A stretch of 64,000 nt of DNA from Mycobacterium syngnathidarum (GCF_001942625.1 NZ_MLCL01000029.1:62001-126000), one strand, 5' to 3'. Shown: positions 1-10,620, numbered from the stretch's first letter. Notes: generated by a model from the sequence alone, not told the origin. Numbers and translations are program-made.

Positions 1-48
1 CCGATCATGACGGCAATGTGGCGGGCGCCGCGCTGATCTGTCGCCCGG

Positions 49-297
49 CTATCCGAAGACCCCGGTCATCTTCATGATGAGCAGGACGCCTACCGCGACG
101 AACACCGCGATCAGCAGCACCAACCCGACGATCGCGGTGACCGAAGTGGGGGTGTACTTGTGCCTGGGCCGCGGTTCTGGTTCGCCCAGTCCCGAGGTTT
201 GCGCCGAGTCCGGTGGGGTGGCGCCGGGCGCGACGCCACCGCCGGGTTGCAGATCCGGTGTCTCGGCTGGGTCGGGATCTGGTGGTAGCGCGGTCAT
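49..297 (-). CDS. Small proline-rich single-pass membrane protein
   Basis: Encodes 82 aa. The first ~48 residues are rich in Pro, Gly and acidic residues and look disordered. A single hydrophobic segment follows at about residues 53-76 (IVGLVLLIAVFVAVGVLLIM), and only a few residues remain after it. This fits a tail-anchored or N-in membrane protein. It resembles short actinobacterial proteins usually annotated only as a domain of unknown function (DUF6480-like). It is transcribed away from the cobalamin transporter operon, so the two share an upstream region of about 200 bases. No function can be assigned from sequence. Confidence 0.6.
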   Translation of the reverse strand: MTALPPDPDPAETPDLQPGGGVAPGATPPDSAQTSGLGEPEPRPRHKYTPTSVTAIVGLVLLIAVFVAVGVLLIMKMTGVFG

Positions 298-350
298 GGC
301 CTAGGGATGCCCGCTGCCGAGCGCGGGCAATCACGCTGCGTCGCGGCTGT

Positions 351-356
351 TACAGT
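351..356 (+). promoter_or_regulatory. Candidate -10 box (TACAGT) ahead of the cobalamin riboswitch
   Basis: TACAGT fits the mycobacterial TANNNT -10 pattern and would start transcription near position 363, just before the conserved riboswitch core. No convincing -35 is visible, which is common in mycobacteria. Confidence 0.45.
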
Positions 357-362
357 GCGAAT

Positions 363-450
363 GCCGACCAACAGGGGAATCCGGTGAAAAGCCGGAACTG
401 ACGCGCAACGGTATGAGGCACCGCCTCGAGTCCGATCACCTGTGGTCGGG
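363..450 (+). promoter_or_regulatory. Cobalamin (AdoCbl-type) riboswitch
   Basis: The segment carries the hallmarks of the B12 element in order: GGGGAATCCGGTGAAAAGCC at 374-393, then GGAACTGACGCGCAACGGTA at about 394-413, and finally GAGTCCGATCACCTG at 428-442. These correspond to the conserved GGGAA...GGTG...CCGG...CTG...CGCAAC-GGT...AGTCCGA..ACCTG core. The binding-protein gene starts about 50 bases further on, with its ribosome binding site (AAAGGAAG, 487-494) in the expression-platform region. Cobalamin binding would therefore be expected to lower expression of the downstream importer operon. Core motif recognition is strong; the exact edges and expression platform are not resolved. Confidence 0.88.
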
Positions 451-501
451 ATGACCGTTGACGGCTCCGCGATTGGGCCCTGGATCAAAGGAAGTTTGAC
501 C

Positions 502-1542
502 GTGCGCGTGCTCACCGCACTGTTGTCCCTGTTGTCCGTCACGATCGCGGTCACGGTGGCCTGTGGTCATCGAGAGTCTGCGGCAGGGCAGACGGCCGGT
601 GAAGCTTCCGCAGCTCATTCGACCAGCTATCCGCTCACCATCGAGAACTGCGGTGTGAACGTCACTTTCGAGGGACCGCCGCGGCGGGCGGTCTCGCTGT
701 ACCAGGCGTCGACCGAAATCCTGTTGTCGCTCGGGCTGGCCGATCGGATGGTCGGCACCTCGACCTGGTTCGATCCGGTGCTTCCCGAACTCGCGGCGGA
801 CAACGCCACCGTGCCCCGGCTCGCAGACAACGATCCTGGACTGGAGACGGTACTGGCAGCCGAGCCGGACCTGGTCACCTCGGCCAGCGCACACACCTAC
901 ACCTCAGCCGTGGTCGCCGAGCGCAGCCGGTTCGCTCAGCTGGGAATCCCTACGTACCAATCGCCTTCGGTGTGTACGGGCGCGAGTGTCGACGGTGAGA
1001 CCGTCACCCGCACCGAACCGCTGACGCTCGATGCCCTGTATCGGGAGATACGCGAACTCGCCCAGATCTTCGATGTGCAACAGCGCGGCCAGGACCTCAT
1101 CGACCGGCTCACCCGGCGGCTCGACGACATTCCGTCGACCACCGAGCCGGATGTCAGTGTGGCGTTCTGGTTCTCGGGACTGCGGACGCCGTATCTCGCG
1201 GGCTGCTGCTCGGCGCCGGGACTGTACGCCGGCGAACTCGGCGTCACCAACGTCTTCGCCGATACCCGCGAGGACTGGCCGGAGGTCAGCTGGGAGGCGC
1301 TGGCCGACGGCGACCCCGACGTGTTGGTACTGGCCGACTTGAACCGAAGGCGTGTCGACGGGGACGCACTGGAGTCGAAAGTGACATTCCTGGAGTCGAA
1401 TCCGGTGACCAGGAACATGACCGCGGTGCGAAACAAGCGCTACGTCGTGCTGAGCGGGTCCGAACTGGATCCCGGGATCCGCGAGGTCGACGCGGTGGTG
1501 AAATTGGCTGCCGGTCTCAAGGCCTTCGGGTTGGCCCGGTGA
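502..1542 (+). CDS. btuF: ABC transporter substrate-binding lipoprotein, probable cobalamin binder 1
   Basis: GTG at 502 is preferred over the upstream ATG at 442, because 442 lies inside the riboswitch and 502 has an AAAGGAAG ribosome binding site 8 bases upstream. The 346-aa protein begins with a lipoprotein signal ending in VTVAC, then PPRRAVSLYQASTEILLSLG, typical of the FepB/BtuF-type periplasmic binding fold. A CC pair sits in AGCCSAPG. It should be exported, lipidated and deliver a corrinoid or iron-chelate-type ligand to the FecCD permease encoded downstream. Cobalamin is inferred from the riboswitch; the family alone does not separate B12 from siderophores. It overlaps the next gene by GTGA and is its close paralogue. 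Confidence 0.75.
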   Translation: MRVLTALLSLLSVTIAVTVACGHRESAAGQTAGEASAAHSTSYPLTIENCGVNVTFEGPPRRAVSLYQASTEILLSLGLADRMVGTSTWFDPVLPELAADNATVPRLADNDPGLETVLAAEPDLVTSASAHTYTSAVVAERSRFAQLGIPTYQSPSVCTGASVDGETVTRTEPLTLDALYREIRELAQIFDVQQRGQDLIDRLTRRLDDIPSTTEPDVSVAFWFSGLRTPYLAGCCSAPGLYAGELGVTNVFADTREDWPEVSWEALADGDPDVLVLADLNRRRVDGDALESKVTFLESNPVTRNMTAVRNKRYVVLSGSELDPGIREVDAVVKLAAGLKAFGLAR

Positions 1543-2561
1543 ACCGCGCGGCCCGCCTGATGGTCGGGGTGGTGAGCGCGTGGTCGTTGGTGGGATGCGC
1601 TCAGTCCACCCACGCGGTCCCGGATCTGGCCGAATCGCCCGGATACCCACTGACGGTGCGGAATTGCGGCCGGGAAGTGGTGATCGATGCGCCGCCGCGG
1701 CGTGCTGTCTCGCTGAACCAGGGTTCCACCGAGATACTGCTTTCGCTGGGCCTGGCGGACCGCATGGTCGGCACCGCGACGTGGACGGACCCCGTCCGCG
1801 CCGATCTCGACGGCGAAAACGCCCGGGTACCGCGATTGGCGGTGAACAAGCCGTCGCTGGAGACCGTGCTCGGCGCCGAACCCGATTTCGTGTCGGCCTC
1901 CTTCGGCGGAACCCTCGGGCCCGGCGGCGTCGCCGACCGCGAACAGTTCGAACGCCTCGGTGTCCCGACGTATCTGGCACCCAGCGACTGCGAGGGAAAG
2001 ACCTCGGTCAATGGCGACGGTGCGCGCACCACGCCGTTCGAGATGGAGGCGATATACACCGAAATCGGTGAACTGGCGAAGATATTCGATGTCGCCGATC
2101 GCGGCGACCGGCTCATCGCGCAGCTGCGCGCCCGGTTGGACCGCATCGCCGGGGTCCCGTTCGGCGTCGACATGGCGTTCTGGTTCTCCGACATCCGCGC
2201 TCCCTACTTCGCCGGCTGCTGCGGATCTCCCGGCGTGATCGCTGGGTCGGTGGGGGCCCGCAACGTGTTCGCCGACACCACCGATGAATGGCCGCAGGTG
2301 AGTTGGGAGACTGTGGCCGACCGCGACCCGGACGTGCTGGTCCTCGCCGACCTGAGCCGACGCACGATCGATGGTGACGCGTTGGAGACCAAAATCGAGT
2401 TCCTGGAATCGAATCCGCTCACCCAGGGACTTACCGCAGTGCGGCACCGTCGCTACATCGTGGTGAACGGGGCGGACCTCAACCCGTCGATCCGCACCGT
2501 CGACGGCGCCGAGAAAGTGGCAAAAGGCCCGGCCGAACTCGGATTCGGCGCGGCGCCGTGA
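1539..2561 (+). CDS. btuF: ABC transporter substrate-binding lipoprotein, probable cobalamin binder 2
   Basis: This 340-aa paralogue of the preceding gene has a signal ending in the lipobox LVGC. It shares long runs with its neighbour, for example STEILLSLGLADRMVGT, the AGCC-G/S-PG motif, and a VFADT...DPDVLVLADL block. Its GTG start overlaps the preceding stop codon (GTGA), so the two are translationally coupled. Tandem duplication of the binding protein, with one permease and one ATPase, suggests either two ligand preferences (for instance cobalamin versus cobinamide) or dosage. No residue seen here decides between these. Confidence 0.75.
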   Translation: MNRAARLMVGVVSAWSLVGCAQSTHAVPDLAESPGYPLTVRNCGREVVIDAPPRRAVSLNQGSTEILLSLGLADRMVGTATWTDPVRADLDGENARVPRLAVNKPSLETVLGAEPDFVSASFGGTLGPGGVADREQFERLGVPTYLAPSDCEGKTSVNGDGARTTPFEMEAIYTEIGELAKIFDVADRGDRLIAQLRARLDRIAGVPFGVDMAFWFSDIRAPYFAGCCGSPGVIAGSVGARNVFADTTDEWPQVSWETVADRDPDVLVLADLSRRTIDGDALETKIEFLESNPLTQGLTAVRHRRYIVVNGADLNPSIRTVDGAEKVAKGPAELGFGAAP

Positions 2562-3583
2562 GACTTCGCACCACGTGGATCGGCGGTCTGTGGGCCGCCG
2601 GAGTGGTCCTCGTGGTGTTCTCCGCCGCGGTGGCCATCACGATCGGACCGGCCGCATTGTCGGTGGGGGACGTGTATCGCATTGTCGGCGACCGTCTCGG
2701 CGCGGGGCCGTCGGGGGCGACCCGGCTGCAGGAGAGCATCGTCTGGCAATTGCGATTGCCGCGGGTCGTCCTGGCGGCGATCGCCGGGGCCGGGTTGGCC
2801 TTGTGCGGGGCGATACTGCAGTCCCTGCTCCGCAATCCGTTGGCCGACCCGTTCGTGCTGGGCATCTCCTCGGGTGCCTCTACCGGTGCCGTGCTGGTCG
2901 CGGTGCTCGGCGTCGGCGCGGGCACGCTGAGCCTGTCCGGTGGCGCCTTCGCCGGCGCGGTGTTGTCGTTCGCCGTGGTGCTGCTGTTGGCCTACGCGGC
3001 CGGCGGCGGGACCGATCGGGTGGTGCTGGCCGGGGTGGCCGGCACCCAGCTGTTCTCGGCACTGACGTCGTTCATCGTGCTGTCCTCGGCCGACGCCGAA
3101 CAGACCAGGGGAGTGCTGTTCTGGCTGTTGGGGTCGCTGGCCGGAGTGTCCTGGTCCGACGTGACCACCTGCTCGGTGGTGGTCGGTGTCGGGTTGGCGC
3201 TGTGCCTGGCCCAGGCACGCACTCTTGACGCGTTCGCATTCGGGCAGGATGCGGCCGCGACGCTGGGGGTCGCGGTGACCCGGGTACGCGTCGTGTTGCT
3301 GGTGATGACCGCACTGGTGACGGCGGCGCTGGTCAGCGCCGCCGGGGCGATCGGTTTCGTCGGGCTCGTGCTGCCGCACGCCGCGCGCTTTGTCGTCGGG
3401 CCCGGCCATCGGCGCTTGTTGCCGACAGCGGTGATCCTCGGCGCGGTCTTCATGGTCTGGGTGGACACCCTGGCTCGTACGGTCTTCGCCCCGCAGGAAT
3501 TGCCCACCGGTGTGGTCACCGCACTACTCGGCGTTCCCGCCTTCGCACTGATCTTGTTGCGGCGCAGAGGAGTACGCCGATGA
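2558..3583 (+). CDS. btuC: FecCD-family ABC permease, probable cobalamin importer
   Basis: A 341-aa, strongly hydrophobic protein of the BtuC/FecCD family, with roughly ten membrane segments. It carries the family signatures LPRVVLAAIAGAGLALCGAI, QSLLRNPLADPFVLGISSGA, and near the C terminus GAIGFVGLVLPHAARFVVGP followed by ELPTGVVTALLGVPAFA. It forms the membrane channel of the importer. It is coupled by GTGA overlap to the binding protein upstream and by ATGA overlap to the ATPase downstream. Confidence 0.85.
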   Translation: MRLRTTWIGGLWAAGVVLVVFSAAVAITIGPAALSVGDVYRIVGDRLGAGPSGATRLQESIVWQLRLPRVVLAAIAGAGLALCGAILQSLLRNPLADPFVLGISSGASTGAVLVAVLGVGAGTLSLSGGAFAGAVLSFAVVLLLAYAAGGGTDRVVLAGVAGTQLFSALTSFIVLSSADAEQTRGVLFWLLGSLAGVSWSDVTTCSVVVGVGLALCLAQARTLDAFAFGQDAAATLGVAVTRVRVVLLVMTALVTAALVSAAGAIGFVGLVLPHAARFVVGPGHRRLLPTAVILGAVFMVWVDTLARTVFAPQELPTGVVTALLGVPAFALILLRRRGVRR

Positions 3584-4362
3584 GTCTGCGGGCGGTCGCG
3601 GTGAGCTGGACCCGTTCGGGAAGGGTCGTCCTGGACGGCGTCACGGTGGATCCGGCTCCCGGTAGCACCGTGGGACTGTTGGGCCCCAACGGTTCCGGCA
3701 AGTCGTCACTGTTGCGCCTGCTGGCCGGCATCGACCGGCCGGACTCGGGCAGTGTGCAGCTCGACGGCCGCGAGCTGCACACGATGTCGCGGAGGGCGGT
3801 GGCGCGGCGCGTGGCGGTGGTCGGCCAGCACGCGGACACCGATCTGGACATCGCGGTGCGTGACATCGTGCGGTTGGGCCGGATCCCGCACGCCCCGCTG
3901 TTCGGCGGCGGTGGCGACGACGCCGCCGCGGTGGCCGCGGCGATCGCCGCCACCGGCCTCGACGAGATGGCCGACCGGGCATGGCACACCCTCTCGGGCG
4001 GGGAACGTCAGCGCGTACACATCGCCCGGGCCTTGGCTCAGGAGCCCAGCGAGTTGTTGCTCGACGAACCGACCAACCATCTCGACATCGCTCATCAGCT
4101 GGAGATCATGGCGATGGTCCGCGCGCTCGACGTCACCAGTGTGGTGGCGCTGCACGATCTCAACCTCGCGGCGATGTTCTGCGACGACGTGGTGGTGCTG
4201 TCGGCCGGCACCGTGGTGGCTGCCGGCAGCCCGGCCGAGGTGCTGACCGAGGACCTGGTGGCCGGTGTCTACGGCGTGCGCTGCCGGATCACCGTCGATG
4301 ACTGCGGCCCGTACGTGCGCTTCGAGCACGGCGGCGCGGCCGGTCAGCTCCAGGAGTATTGA
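3580..4362 (+). CDS. btuD: ABC transporter ATPase, probable cobalamin importer
   Basis: A 260-aa ATP-binding subunit of the FecE/BtuD type. It shows Walker A GPNGSGKSS near residue 35, a Q-loop glutamine in VVGQHAD, the ABC signature LSGGERQR, Walker B ELLLDEPTNHLD, and the switch His in VVALHDLN. It energises uptake through the adjacent permease. Its last 19 bases overlap the 3' end of the convergent PemK-like gene. Confidence 0.87.
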   Translation: MSLRAVAVSWTRSGRVVLDGVTVDPAPGSTVGLLGPNGSGKSSLLRLLAGIDRPDSGSVQLDGRELHTMSRRAVARRVAVVGQHADTDLDIAVRDIVRLGRIPHAPLFGGGGDDAAAVAAAIAATGLDEMADRAWHTLSGGERQRVHIARALAQEPSELLLDEPTNHLDIAHQLEIMAMVRALDVTSVVALHDLNLAAMFCDDVVVLSAGTVVAAGSPAEVLTEDLVAGVYGVRCRITVDDCGPYVRFEHGGAAGQLQEY

Positions 4363-4991
4363 GCGCGCAACCGGACGGCGACGGCCTCGAAGCGGGTGCG
4401 GTCCAGGATCGCACCCTCGCGGCGGATGCCCTCTTCTGGCACATCGAGCACCCGGTCCAGCCGGACCCAACTCGGCCTGCCGTCGTAGTCCCAGGTGCCC
4501 GTGCCGATGCCGATCCAATCCGGATCGTCTCGGTGGTAGTCCTGGCTGGACAGCATCAACCCGAGCAGGGTGTGCTGATCGCGACCCACCACAAGGACGG
4601 GGCGGTCTTTACCCTGGGTCGGATCGTCTTCGTAGACCACCCAGGTCCACACGATCTCACCCGGATCTGCCTGCCCGTCCAGATCGGGTGCGTAGACGAC
4701 TTTGCGGGCCCGGTGTGCGGTCGGCACGCTGTGCTTCGACACCGGCCGGCCGGCGGTGATCGCCTGGGGTGGCGGGGCGGTGGCACCGGCGAGCACACCC
4801 AGGCCCAGCCGAAGACCCTGTTGAAGGCCTTGTTGGATGCCCTGCTGCACGGTCCGCGGCATATTGTCCGTGGTCTGTAACTGGCGCACGAACTTCGGTG
4901 CCTCGTTGAACACCAGGTTCTCGGCGCCATCCACGACGCCCCTCAGAACCTGTTGGAACGCCTTCCACTGCGACGCCATGGTGTCGAGCAT
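4344..4991 (-). CDS. PemK/MazF-like conserved mycobacterial protein
   Basis: A 215-aa protein. The N-terminal ~75 residues are amphipathic and Gln-rich (QQGIQQGLQQG). The C-terminal part contains a MazF/PemK-like block: PGEIVWTWVVYEDD, then KDRPVLVVGRD and LGLMLSSQDYHRDDP. PemK/MazF proteins are usually ~110-aa mRNA interferases paired with an antitoxin. This protein is nearly twice that length, stands alone beside lepA (as in other mycobacteria, where the neighbour is the Rv2405c family), and no antitoxin gene is visible on either side. A housekeeping or diverged role is therefore as likely as a toxin role. The start is uncertain: ATG at 4979 is an alternative, and neither has a clear ribosome binding site. 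Confidence 0.7.
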   Translation of the reverse strand: MLDTMASQWKAFQQVLRGVVDGAENLVFNEAPKFVRQLQTTDNMPRTVQQGIQQGLQQGLRLGLGVLAGATAPPPQAITAGRPVSKHSVPTAHRARKVVYAPDLDGQADPGEIVWTWVVYEDDPTQGKDRPVLVVGRDQHTLLGLMLSSQDYHRDDPDWIGIGTGTWDYDGRPSWVRLDRVLDVPEEGIRREGAILDRTRFEAVAVRLRAQYSWS

Positions 4992-5058
4992 ATGCGAGTG
5001 AACTGCCGGCGATTGTGTCGCGACGGTGGTTGCTCGATACCCTTAGGAAGCACACGAC

Positions 5059-6948
<1,890 letters not shown>

Positions 6949-6960
6949 AAGTCCGCCGCG

Positions 6961-7875
6961 CTAGACGACCTGCAGCACCGCTTTGCCCGCGACCTCGCGG
7001 CCCAACAAGGCTCGCGCGGCCTCGGGGGTGTGTTCCCACGAATCCCGCAGACCGATCTGCGGGTCCAGTTCGCCGTCGGCCAACAGGGTCAGCAGGTAGT
7101 GCAGATCGTCCTGGAACGGTGCTCGGACGGTGAACGGCTCCAACCGTTTTCGGATTCCGGTGCGCCGTTCCTGCTCGAAGTTGATCGTCGTCGGCTCGTT
7201 GGAGGCCATGCCGATGGACTGCACCGAGCCGCCGTCGGACACCAGGCTGAAGGCCTGGGCCAGAAGCTTCCCGCCGACATTGTCGAGCACGCCGTATACC
7301 GGCTCGGACACCGCGTCGAGGCCGACCACCACTTCGGCTGCGCCCAGTTCCGCCAGGCCTTCACCGCGCCGGGCGCTGCCGACGGCGGCCACCACGTGGG
7401 CGCCGGCCCGCGCGGCGAGCTGCACGGCGAACCGGCCGACACCGCCGGACGCGCCGGTGATCAGTACCCGGCGCCCGACGACCGGGCCGAGGGCGCGCAG
7501 TGCCTGCAGCGCGGTCACCCCGGCAACGGGCAGTGCGGCCGCTTCGTCGAACTCGACGAACTCGGGCAACTCAGCCAGATTGTCGGTGTACACCACGCGC
7601 CGTTCAGCCCAGCCGGCCTCACCACTGAATCCGACCACTCTGGCACCCACTGGCGGTCCGGAGCCGTCGGCCGCAGCCCGGGTGACGACGCCGGCACTGT
7701 CCCAACCGGGAATTTCGCCGGGGCGGCGCATCTGATCGATGAAGTGCAGTTCCCCGAAATTCAATGCGATCGCGTGGACATCGATGAGGGCCTGAGATTC
7801 GGTTGCCGAAGGCTCGGCCACTTCGTCGAACCGGAGGTTGGCGGGCGCGTGCGGGTCGTAGACGAGGGCTCGCAT
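6961..7875 (-). CDS. MDR-family NADPH:quinone reductase-like oxidoreductase
   Basis: Start at 7875 (MRALVYDPHAP) is preferred to the ATG at 7944, because it is the usual family N terminus and leaves room for the divergent methyltransferase promoter. The 304-aa protein has the zeta-crystallin-like fold: an N-terminal GroES-like domain, then a Rossmann domain with GASGGVGRFAVQLAARAGA. The cysteine zinc ligands of true alcohol dehydrogenases are absent, so it belongs to the zinc-independent quinone/enone reductase branch. The substrate is unknown. Confidence 0.8.
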   Translation of the reverse strand: MRALVYDPHAPANLRFDEVAEPSATESQALIDVHAIALNFGELHFIDQMRRPGEIPGWDSAGVVTRAAADGSGPPVGARVVGFSGEAGWAERRVVYTDNLAELPEFVEFDEAAALPVAGVTALQALRALGPVVGRRVLITGASGGVGRFAVQLAARAGAHVVAAVGSARRGEGLAELGAAEVVVGLDAVSEPVYGVLDNVGGKLLAQAFSLVSDGGSVQSIGMASNEPTTINFEQERRTGIRKRLEPFTVRAPFQDDLHYLLTLLADGELDPQIGLRDSWEHTPEAARALLGREVAGKAVLQVV

Positions 7876-7911
7876 GAACGGGCTAACCCCGAATTGTGCG
7901 CAGCTATTCCA

Positions 7912-7917
7912 TAGGCT
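7912..7917 (+). promoter_or_regulatory. -10 box (TAGGCT) of a probable leaderless promoter
   Basis: TAGGCT fits TANNNT and ends exactly 7 bases before the GTG at 7925. This is the spacing expected if transcription starts at the start codon, giving a leaderless mRNA of the kind common in mycobacteria. Confidence 0.6.
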
Positions 7918-7924
7918 GGCGTAC

Positions 7925-8482
7925 GTGAGCGAGAAGGACCGCATCCGCTGGGACGCGGCCTACACCGACTCGGGGCCAGACGAAGCAGCAGCCCTGCCCG
8001 AGGTGTTCAGCGACCACGCGGACCGGTTTCCGCGGTCCGGCTCAGCGCTCGACGTCGCGTGTGGAACCGGCCGGGCCGCGATGTGGTTGGCTCGGCGCGG
8101 GCTACACGTGTGGGGCCTGGACGTGTCCGCTGTGGCGATCAACCAGGCGGGACATTCAGCCGTGCGTCAGGGAGTGGCAGCGCGCTGCTGCTTCGATGTC
8201 GCCGATCTCGACGAGGGCCTGCCGGAGGGCCCAGCGGTCGATGTGGTGCTGTGCCATCGCTTCCGTGATCCCGGCCTCTATGCGGCGTTGGCGGCCCGCC
8301 TGCGGCCCGGCGGCCTGCTGGCCATCTGTGTGCTGAGCGAAGTCGGTGCCCAGCCGGGCCGGTTCCGGGCCGCCGCGGGAGAGCTCGAGGCGGCCTTCGC
8401 CGGCCTTGAGATCCTCGCCGCGTCGGAGGGCGACGGTCAGGCCTGGTTGGTGGCCCGGGCGCCCGCCGGCGCACAGCGTTGA
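7925..8482 (+). CDS. SAM-dependent class I methyltransferase
   Basis: The GTG at 7925 is chosen because a -10 box sits 7 bases upstream. An in-frame ATG at 7874 would overlap the divergent gene's start. The 185-aa product has SAM-binding motif I LDVACGTGRAAMWLARRG, an acidic residue after strand beta-2 (WGLDVS), and a motif IV-like region (VDVVLCHRF). It is a small Rossmann-fold methyltransferase of the UbiE/tellurite-resistance-like type. The substrate cannot be read from sequence. It ends 4 bases before the convergent trehalase gene. Confidence 0.75.
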   Translation: MSEKDRIRWDAAYTDSGPDEAAALPEVFSDHADRFPRSGSALDVACGTGRAAMWLARRGLHVWGLDVSAVAINQAGHSAVRQGVAARCCFDVADLDEGLPEGPAVDVVLCHRFRDPGLYAALAARLRPGGLLAICVLSEVGAQPGRFRAAAGELEAAFAGLEILAASEGDGQAWLVARAPAGAQR

Positions 8483-8486
8483 CCGG

Positions 8487-10523
8487 CTACATCGGCGCGT
8501 TGGCGGGCTGGAAGACCCCGGAGCTGTCGGACTCCTCCTCGGCCCGGATCACGTGCACCACGGCGTTGATCAGCGCCAGGTGCGTGAACGCCTGCGGGAA
8601 GTTGCCCAGGTGACGGCCCGTGCGTGGCTCGATCTCCTCGGCGTACAGATGCAGCGGGCTGGCGAACGACAACAACCGCTCCAACAGATGCTTGGCCCGG
8701 CTCACCTCGCCGATCTCGACGAGCGCCGACACCAGCCAGAACGAACAGATCGTGAAGGTGCCCTCTTCACCGGACAGGCCGTCGTCGGTCTCCTCGACGC
8801 GGTAGCGCAGCACCAGGCCGTCCTCGGTGAGTTCGTCGGCGATGGCCAGCACCGTGGCCCGGACCCGTGGATCGTCCGAGGGCAGGAACCGGGTCAGCAC
8901 CGCCAGCAGCAGCGAGGCGTCCAGCGCATCGTCGTTGTAACGCTGGGTGAGAACGCCACGGGAGTCCACGCCCCGGGCCAGCACGTCGGCCTTGATCTCT
9001 TCGGCGGTCGCTCGCCACTGCTGGGCGTAGCTCTTCTCGCCCTGTAGTTCGGCCAGCTTCGAACCGCGGTCCAGCGCCACCCAGCACATGATCTTGCTTG
9101 AGGTGAAGTGCTGCGGTTCGCCGCGTACCTCCCAGATGCCCCGGTCGGGCTCCTTCCAGTGCTTGATGGCTTCCTCGACCTGGTTCTTCAGCACGGGCCA
9201 CAATGCCTCGGGAATCTGCTCGCGCGACTTGGCGTGCAGGTACACCGAATCGAGCATGGTGCCCCAGATGTCGTGCTGCATCTGGTTGTAGGCGCCATTG
9301 CCGATGCGCACGGGCCGGGCGTTGTCGTAACCCGACAGGTGGGGCAGCTCTTCCTCGACCAGGCTGCGTTCGCCTCCGACCCCGTACATCACCTGCAGCG
9401 GGTGCCGCTCGCCGTTGTTCGCGCCGGAGACGTCGGCGATGAACGAGAAGAAATCGTCGGCCTCCCGGTCCAGGCCGAGCGTGTACAAACCCCACAGCGC
9501 GAAGGTGGAGTCGCGTATCCACGAATAGCGGTAGTCCCAGTTTCGTTCGCCGTGCGGGGTTTCCGGCAGCGACGTGGTCGGCGCGGCCAGCAGGGCTCCG
9601 GTCGGCGAGTAGGTCAGCCCCTTGAGCGTCAGCGCGCTGCGCTGCAGGTACGACCGCCACGGGTGGTCAGGGAAGTCGCCGATGTTGATCCACTGCCGCC
9701 ACGACTCGCTGGTCTTCCACATCTTCTCGGCGGCCTCGTCGTAGGTCTGCGGGGCCGGGTGCTTGGACCAGCTCAGCGCGACGAACACGTTGTCGCCTTC
9801 GGTCAGCCTGGTACGGGCGCGGGCCTCGCGGCCCTCGATGCCGATGCGCAGGTTGGTGGTGAGCCGCAGGGTGGGGTGGGAGTCCGGGTTGCGGCTGGCG
9901 CGGGCGATGGCTTCGCCATATGCCGGACCCGAGTACTCCCAAGACGCGCTGACCCGGTGGTAGTCGAACGCGGGCTCGCAGTTCATCACCAGTTCGACAG
10001 TCCCGCTGACGCACCGCACGGTGCGCAGCAGGATGTGCTCGGCATCCCAGTCCATCGGGGTGCGCCGATGGGTGCGGGAGCGGGTGTCGATGTCGTGCCA
10101 CGGGCCCATCACCAGCGCGTCGCGCACGATCAGCCAGCCGGTGTGGGTTTGCCAGGTGGTTTCCAGGATCAGGCTGCCGGGCAGGTAGCGGCGCGCGGCC
10201 GGAACGGTCACGCCGTAGGGGCCGAGGCGGAAGTGGCCGGCGCTGCGGTCCAGGATCGCTCCGAACACGCTGGGGGAGTCCGGCCTGGGGACGCACAGCC
10301 ACTCCACCGAGCCGGCCGAGGAGATCAGGCAGGTGTTCTCGCAGTCGGACAGGAAGCCGTAGTCGGCGATCGGTGGGAACGGGTTCCGTAGGCCCCCGCC
10401 CGAGGAGTACGGCACCGGGGCGGTGACCGTCAACGGCGCCTGGGGCGCCTTGGCAGTGGCAGGCGTCTTGTCGAGTGCCGCGACGACATCCGTGGGCTCG
10501 GTGTGTTGCAGGACCATCCGCAC
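8487..10523 (-). CDS. GH15 family trehalase
   Basis: A 678-aa glucoamylase-like (GH15) protein. The N-terminal beta-sandwich region includes IADYGFLSDCENTCLISS and GSVEWLCVPRPDSPSVFGAI. The (alpha/alpha)6 catalytic domain contains ERNWDYRYSWIRDSTF, a motif typical of the bacterial trehalase/glucoamylase subgroup. The mycobacterial gene in this position (Rv2402 family) is known as a cytosolic trehalase, hydrolysing alpha,alpha-trehalose to glucose. Trehalose specificity is carried over from that family. Confidence 0.82.
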   Translation of the reverse strand: MRMVLQHTEPTDVVAALDKTPATAKAPQAPLTVTAPVPYSSGGGLRNPFPPIADYGFLSDCENTCLISSAGSVEWLCVPRPDSPSVFGAILDRSAGHFRLGPYGVTVPAARRYLPGSLILETTWQTHTGWLIVRDALVMGPWHDIDTRSRTHRRTPMDWDAEHILLRTVRCVSGTVELVMNCEPAFDYHRVSASWEYSGPAYGEAIARASRNPDSHPTLRLTTNLRIGIEGREARARTRLTEGDNVFVALSWSKHPAPQTYDEAAEKMWKTSESWRQWINIGDFPDHPWRSYLQRSALTLKGLTYSPTGALLAAPTTSLPETPHGERNWDYRYSWIRDSTFALWGLYTLGLDREADDFFSFIADVSGANNGERHPLQVMYGVGGERSLVEEELPHLSGYDNARPVRIGNGAYNQMQHDIWGTMLDSVYLHAKSREQIPEALWPVLKNQVEEAIKHWKEPDRGIWEVRGEPQHFTSSKIMCWVALDRGSKLAELQGEKSYAQQWRATAEEIKADVLARGVDSRGVLTQRYNDDALDASLLLAVLTRFLPSDDPRVRATVLAIADELTEDGLVLRYRVEETDDGLSGEEGTFTICSFWLVSALVEIGEVSRAKHLLERLLSFASPLHLYAEEIEPRTGRHLGNFPQAFTHLALINAVVHVIRAEEESDSSGVFQPANAPM

Positions 10524-10620
10524 ATCATCATCTGCGAACAGAGGTGTCGTCTACCCGAGACACACGTGTCGAACGTAACGGGTGGGGCGGGACCGAGAAC
10601 GGATGAACCGGGCGATCGCC

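Noticed and set aside
442..501. ATG at 442 as the start of the first binding protein
   Set aside because: It lies at the 3' edge of the cobalamin riboswitch core, and the lipoprotein signal with a ribosome binding site starts at 502.
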